Shown here piece after piece: positions 5,966-9,381 of a stretch of 9,381 nt of DNA. This stretch comes from Candidatus Moraniibacteriota bacterium (lineage in GTDB: Bacteria; Patescibacteriota; Minisyncoccia; Moranbacterales; UBA9337), in contig DNVQ01000015.1 of the NCBI GenBank assembly GCA_003507475.1, forward strand, positions 1,804 through 11,184. Direction: 5' to 3'. Numbering within the stretch: the stretch's first letter is position 1; each line of letters starts with the position of its first letter. A model generated the notes under the pieces. That model searched no databases, was not told the DNA's origin, and worked only from the letters and a program-made list of their open reading frames with translations. The position numbers and the translations under genes were made by a program.

Positions 5966-7141
5966 ATGAAGAAAAAAGTTTTAAAAATAATTTTAATTTC
6001 CGCGATGGTGATGTTTTTGGGATGGGTTGGTAATTTATTATTGGGCAGGTATCTAACTCCTGTACTTGTTAAATCAAAGTTATTTTCTAGAATGGAGATT
6101 TTTAGCAATGATAATAAGAATACGACTATAATTAATAAAACAGAGAAAGTTATCGTGAGAGAAGATAACTCCATGAGTGAAATAGCTTCAAGCGCAGTTT
6201 ATGCGGTAGTGAATATTCTTTCGTTTGAAAAAAGGGAGGATGCTAAGAAAATTAATCTTTCGAGCGTTGATGAATTAGAAAAATACTCAAAGGGGATGAG
6301 TGGGGCAGGAACTATTCTTACTAACGATGGCATTATTGTTACTTATCGAACAAACATAATAGAGGAAAATGCTGAGTATAAGGTGGTTTCTCTAGGTGGG
6401 AATGTTTTGGACGCAACTCTTGTTGGGATAGATGAGTTTACTAATTTAGCTTACTTGAAAGTAGCGGGATTTAATTTGACCACTATTCCGTTTGCGGGCA
6501 GCAGTATTAATAACTCCGGCAAGAAGGTTATTGTTATAGGTAACTTATCAGGATTACAAAGGGTTCATATTACGGACGGGATAATAACCAGTTTTGATGA
6601 AAAGTTTAATTTATCAGGCGGAGAAATATCTTCTTCTGAAAAATTGGAAGGTGTTTTAAATGTTGATTTTACAAAAGATGACAACTATGTCGGTGGGCCG
6701 ATTATTAATTACAGTGGAGAATTGATGGCTATAAACGCCAAACTTGAAATTGATGGGGAGAAAAAATATTTTCAAATTCCTGTTGAGGTGATTAAAGAGT
6801 CAATGCAAAAAATTGTGGAAAATAAAATTAAGCAATCCGCTAAATTGGGGATTTACTATATTTCAGTTGATCCATTTTATAAAAGTTTAAAAAATCTTTC
6901 ATCTGATAAGGGAGCTTTAATTTATTCTTCCACAGGAAAACAGGGTTTGGCTATTTTGGCAGGAAGTCCGGCTGAGAAGCATGGGTTAAAAATTGGTGAC
7001 TTGATCTTATCAATAGATGGAAATGAGATAAATTCACTTCATCCGCTTTCCAATTTTATTAACCAATATGAGGAGGGAAATTCAGCCACTCTGGGAATAT
7101 TGCGAGATGGGAAAAATATGGAAATAGTGGTAGAGTTTTAA
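5966..7141 (+). CDS. HtrA/DegP-like membrane-anchored PDZ protein lacking the catalytic triad (probable pseudoprotease)
   Basis: The 391-residue protein has one N-terminal membrane helix (about 5-26), a linker, a trypsin-like domain of the HtrA (S1C) family (about 70-280) and a PDZ domain (about 294-391, with GSPAEKHGLKIGDLILSIDG). The fold is clear: SGAGTILTNDGIIVT (112-126), VGIDEFTNLAYLKV (153-166), IVIGNLSG, NYVGGPIIN (240-248) and FQIPVEVI (269-276) each match a known HtrA block. All three catalytic positions are changed: the His of TNNHV is Thr129, the Asp of TDLA is Asn160, and the Ser of GNSGGP is Val242. The frame is intact, so this looks like a maintained non-proteolytic protein and not decay. 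Family knowledge: active HtrA proteins degrade or refold damaged exported proteins. Here peptide binding, scaffolding or signalling through the PDZ domain is the likely role. Its location would be outside the cytoplasmic membrane, near parvulin and division genes. Confidence 0.85.
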   Translation: MKKKVLKIILISAMVMFLGWVGNLLLGRYLTPVLVKSKLFSRMEIFSNDNKNTTIINKTEKVIVREDNSMSEIASSAVYAVVNILSFEKREDAKKINLSSVDELEKYSKGMSGAGTILTNDGIIVTYRTNIIEENAEYKVVSLGGNVLDATLVGIDEFTNLAYLKVAGFNLTTIPFAGSSINNSGKKVIVIGNLSGLQRVHITDGIITSFDEKFNLSGGEISSSEKLEGVLNVDFTKDDNYVGGPIINYSGELMAINAKLEIDGEKKYFQIPVEVIKESMQKIVENKIKQSAKLGIYYISVDPFYKSLKNLSSDKGALIYSSTGKQGLAILAGSPAEKHGLKIGDLILSIDGNEINSLHPLSNFINQYEEGNSATLGILRDGKNMEIVVEF

Positions 7142-7143
7142 TG

Positions 7144-7173
7144 TTATCAATAAACTGTTTTTTGTGTTAGAAT
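7144..7173 (+). promoter_or_regulatory. Putative promoter for ftsK
   Basis: TTATCA (7144-7149, four of six consensus bases) and TAGAAT (7168-7173, five of six) are 18 bases apart, and TGT before the -10 gives an extended -10. Transcription would begin near 7180, leaving a leader of about 37 bases before the ATG of ftsK. Confidence 0.45.
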
Positions 7174-7216
7174 TAGGGCATGATTGCAAAAAAGAAATGG
7201 AAAAATAAATTATATT

Positions 7217-9381
7217 ATGAAAAAAAAATCAAAAGATAAAAATACCAAAGAAAATCAAAATATCGGAGATGAATTTAACTTAAATCTGAAAAACAGCGTC
7301 AAAAGGGGGATAGCTGTTGTGCTTTTATTTTTATTGACCATTTTATTTTCTTTTGGTTTCTTGGGTTCAGGTGGATCATTTGGTGCATTTCTGGATAAGA
7401 CGGGCGGTCTTATTTTTGGTTGGGGAAAATGGCTTTTTCCTGTGACATTATTTTTAATGGCCGTGGTGTTGCTTTATAAGAAGAAAACTGTTTTTTATGT
7501 GGTAAAAATAATTGGTCTAGCTATTGCCTTTTTTAGTTTATTGGGATTTTCTCATATTTTTTATGAAACTGATTCACTTTTAGCCATAGCCAAGGAAGGA
7601 CAGGGCGGTGGTTACATGGGTTACATTATATCTTTAGCTTTAATAAAATTGACAGGGAAAGCTGTGGGAGTTATCTTTTTGCTGGCGTTTTTTGCAATCG
7701 GTGTAATGATTGCTTTCAATTTTTCAGTAGTTGAGTTTTTCATTGATTTAATTAAGAAAAATAAAACTGAAGCAAAGGAAGTAGAAGAAATAGAGATGGA
7801 AGATGGAAATGATGAGAAAATTGAAATTGAAAAAGAGGATGATAGTGAGGACGATACCACTATGCCACTTGATGAGGAAAGTTTGGCTTGTAATATAAAA
7901 GAGGTTAAATTTGTAGATGGTCCTAGCAAAGACGAGGTCCAAGAAGATGATGATATCTCCGATGATGAAGAAAATTTTAATATTAAAAACGCATCCTTTG
8001 AAAGCAATATAAAAAATGCTAAGCCCAAAAAAAATGTTAATAAGATTTCCTCTGATTCATGGAAACTGCCGCCCCTATCTCTTTTGGATGAATCTATTGG
8101 AGAAGCGTACAGTGGAAATATAGATGAAAATATTGATATTATTAAAGATACTTTTTCTAATTTTGGAATTGCTTTGGAAGATGGCGGTGTAAAAATCGGA
8201 CCCGCCGTTACTCAATATAGTTTTCGTCCGGCAGTGGGAGTAAGACTGAGTAGAATTGTTGCTCTAGGAGATGATTTAGCCTTGGCTTTGGCTGCTCACC
8301 CAATTAGAATTGAAGCTCCTATCCCAGGAAAATCTTTAATCGGAATAGAGGTTCCAAATAAAAAATCTATCATGATTAGGTTAAAGAATGCTCTTGATAG
8401 TGCTGAATTTAAAGAGAGAAAATCAACCTTAGCCTTAGCTTTGGGTAAAAATGTGGAAGGAAATTTTGTAGTAGCAGATTTGGGTAAGATGCCCCACTTA
8501 TTGATTGCAGGAGCTACTGGAACCGGAAAGAGTGTATGTATTAACTCAATAATCTTATCCTTGCTTTTTCAGAATTCCCCAGATGAGCTAAAAATGATAT
8601 TGGTTGATCCCAAGAGAGTAGAACTTTCTCTTTATAATAAAATCCCACATTTATTATCACCCGTTATAACGGATAATAAAAAAGTGGTCAATTCTCTCAA
8701 ATGGGCAGTGCGGGAAATGGAGGAACGCTATAAAATTTTAGAATCAGTGGGATCTAGGGATTTGGAATCTTATTCTCAAAAATTTAAAAAAGGAATGACT
8801 CGAGATGTGATTGATCCTGATACTGGTGAGGTAGTGAAAGAGGAATTGAAAAAGCTCCCCTTTATCATTATTGTTATAGATGAGTTGGCGGATTTAATGG
8901 CTTCTCATGGTAAAGATATTGAGGGGGCGATAATGCGTTTGGCTCAAATGGCTAGAGCGGTTGGAATTCATCTTATTATTTCCACCCAAAGACCAAGTGT
9001 GGAAGTTTTGACGGGTATTATCAAGGCTAACATAACAACCAGAATTGCTCTTCAAGTGGCAAGTCAAATCGACTCAAGAACAATTATCGATATGCGAGGA
9101 GCGGAAAATTTATTGGGTAAAGGTGATTTGCTTTTCTTATCTTCAGAATCTCCCAAGCCAAGAAGATTGCAAAATTCTTTCGTATCAGAGCAGGAAGTAA
9201 GAAGAGTAGTTGATCACATAATAGAGCAGGCTGATAGAATTTACAAAAAAGATGAAGATGATGATATCGAAGATGAGTTAAGTGATGAATCAAATTTTAA
9301 AGGTGATATGGCTCGAAATTTTGACCAAGTTGATTTTTCAGTTTCTCATGAATCTGAAGATGAGGACGCTATTTACGATGA
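7217..9381 (+). CDS. ftsK: DNA translocase FtsK/SpoIIIE (3' end beyond window)
   Basis: The frame is open from ATG 7217 to the end of the window, giving 721 complete codons. There are four N-terminal membrane helices (about 31-50, 66-87, 92-113 and 135-168), then a very acidic linker (about 180-275), then the FtsK alpha domain (from WKLPPLSLL at 282) and the RecA-like beta domain. Walker A is GATGTGKS at 432-439; Walker B is FIIIVIDELADLM with Asp555-Glu556. ILVDPKRVELSLYN, MARAVGIHLIISTQRPSVEV and LQVASQIDSRTI are also characteristic. Family knowledge: FtsK is a hexameric ATP-driven motor at the septum that moves chromosome DNA and supports dimer resolution. A second acidic stretch follows the motor, and the sequence stops at DEDAIYD, where the DNA-reading winged-helix gamma domain should begin. 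There is no strong Shine-Dalgarno site before the start. Confidence 0.95.
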   Translation, partial: MKKKSKDKNTKENQNIGDEFNLNLKNSVKRGIAVVLLFLLTILFSFGFLGSGGSFGAFLDKTGGLIFGWGKWLFPVTLFLMAVVLLYKKKTVFYVVKIIGLAIAFFSLLGFSHIFYETDSLLAIAKEGQGGGYMGYIISLALIKLTGKAVGVIFLLAFFAIGVMIAFNFSVVEFFIDLIKKNKTEAKEVEEIEMEDGNDEKIEIEKEDDSEDDTTMPLDEESLACNIKEVKFVDGPSKDEVQEDDDISDDEENFNIKNASFESNIKNAKPKKNVNKISSDSWKLPPLSLLDESIGEAYSGNIDENIDIIKDTFSNFGIALEDGGVKIGPAVTQYSFRPAVGVRLSRIVALGDDLALALAAHPIRIEAPIPGKSLIGIEVPNKKSIMIRLKNALDSAEFKERKSTLALALGKNVEGNFVVADLGKMPHLLIAGATGTGKSVCINSIILSLLFQNSPDELKMILVDPKRVELSLYNKIPHLLSPVITDNKKVVNSLKWAVREMEERYKILESVGSRDLESYSQKFKKGMTRDVIDPDTGEVVKEELKKLPFIIIVIDELADLMASHGKDIEGAIMRLAQMARAVGIHLIISTQRPSVEVLTGIIKANITTRIALQVASQIDSRTIIDMRGAENLLGKGDLLFLSSESPKPRRLQNSFVSEQEVRRVVDHIIEQADRIYKKDEDDDIEDELSDESNFKGDMARNFDQVDFSVSHESEDEDAIYD

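Noticed and set aside
7180..7239. A 19-codon frame (MIAKKKWKNKLYYEKKIKR) whose ATG coincides with the predicted ftsK transcription start and which overlaps the ftsK start.
   Set aside because: It is very short, Lys-rich as expected from A-rich DNA, and without any family or structural support; a leader peptide is possible but unsupported.
7621..8028. A minus-strand frame of 135 codons, rich in Ser, opposite the FtsK membrane and linker region.
   Set aside because: It is a shadow of the ftsK coding sequence: its Ser-rich composition mirrors the Asp/Glu codons of the acidic linker and it has no domain signature.
1..9381. None of the eight genes whose end is visible uses TGA as stop, which could hint at a UGA-glycine code (Gracilibacteria, SR1).
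   Set aside because: The genes contain no in-frame TGA and read through cleanly under the standard code; eight stops are too few for the absence of TGA to mean much.

Overview
The window is a compact, AT-rich bacterial segment with every gene on the + strand. Shine-Dalgarno sites are mostly weak or absent, and the promoters that can be recognised are TATAAT-like or extended -10 (TGnTAtaaT) elements, sometimes directly next to the start codon. The gene set suggests a Candidate Phyla Radiation (Patescibacteria, possibly Parcubacteria-like) genome: short envelope and division proteins, a very small one-helix membrane protein, a DivIC/FtsB-like protein with a Trp-Trp tail, a SurA/PrsA-like foldase, an HtrA homologue and FtsK. 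The lineage is inferred from style and gene content; there is no rRNA marker here. The standard genetic code fits.

Layout. Bases 1-1053 carry the 3' part of a glycosyltransferase that begins before the window. Bases 1108-2793 encode an AIPR-family (abortive infection / phage resistance) protein with an N-terminal PD-(D/E)xK-like nuclease region, the only obvious defence gene. A 218-base gap (2794-3011) follows, holding two tandem arrays that both have a 7-bp period, then a promoter. From 3012 on the genes look like a cell-envelope and division neighbourhood: a 36-residue membrane peptide, a DivIC/FtsB-like septum protein, a membrane-anchored parvulin prolyl isomerase, a small monocluster-type ferredoxin, a structured non-coding gap with a terminator, a polytopic membrane protein of unknown role, an HtrA-like PDZ protein, and the FtsK DNA translocase, which is cut by the window end.

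How the genes fit together. DivIC/FtsB-like protein and FtsK are divisome parts; the parvulin and the HtrA-like protein would act outside the membrane on exported proteins. The HtrA-like protein has lost all three catalytic-triad residues, so it is more likely a scaffold, sensor or chaperone-like pseudoprotease than a protease. The AIPR gene is probably a solitary accessory defence gene between housekeeping envelope genes, with repeat-rich DNA on its 3' side.

The points most worth following up are the triad-less HtrA, the AIPR gene beside heptad repeats, the GC-rich foldable gap at 4977-5083, and the apparently leaderless starts at 3012 and 3176. I did not find a convincing multi-gene system that is wholly new.
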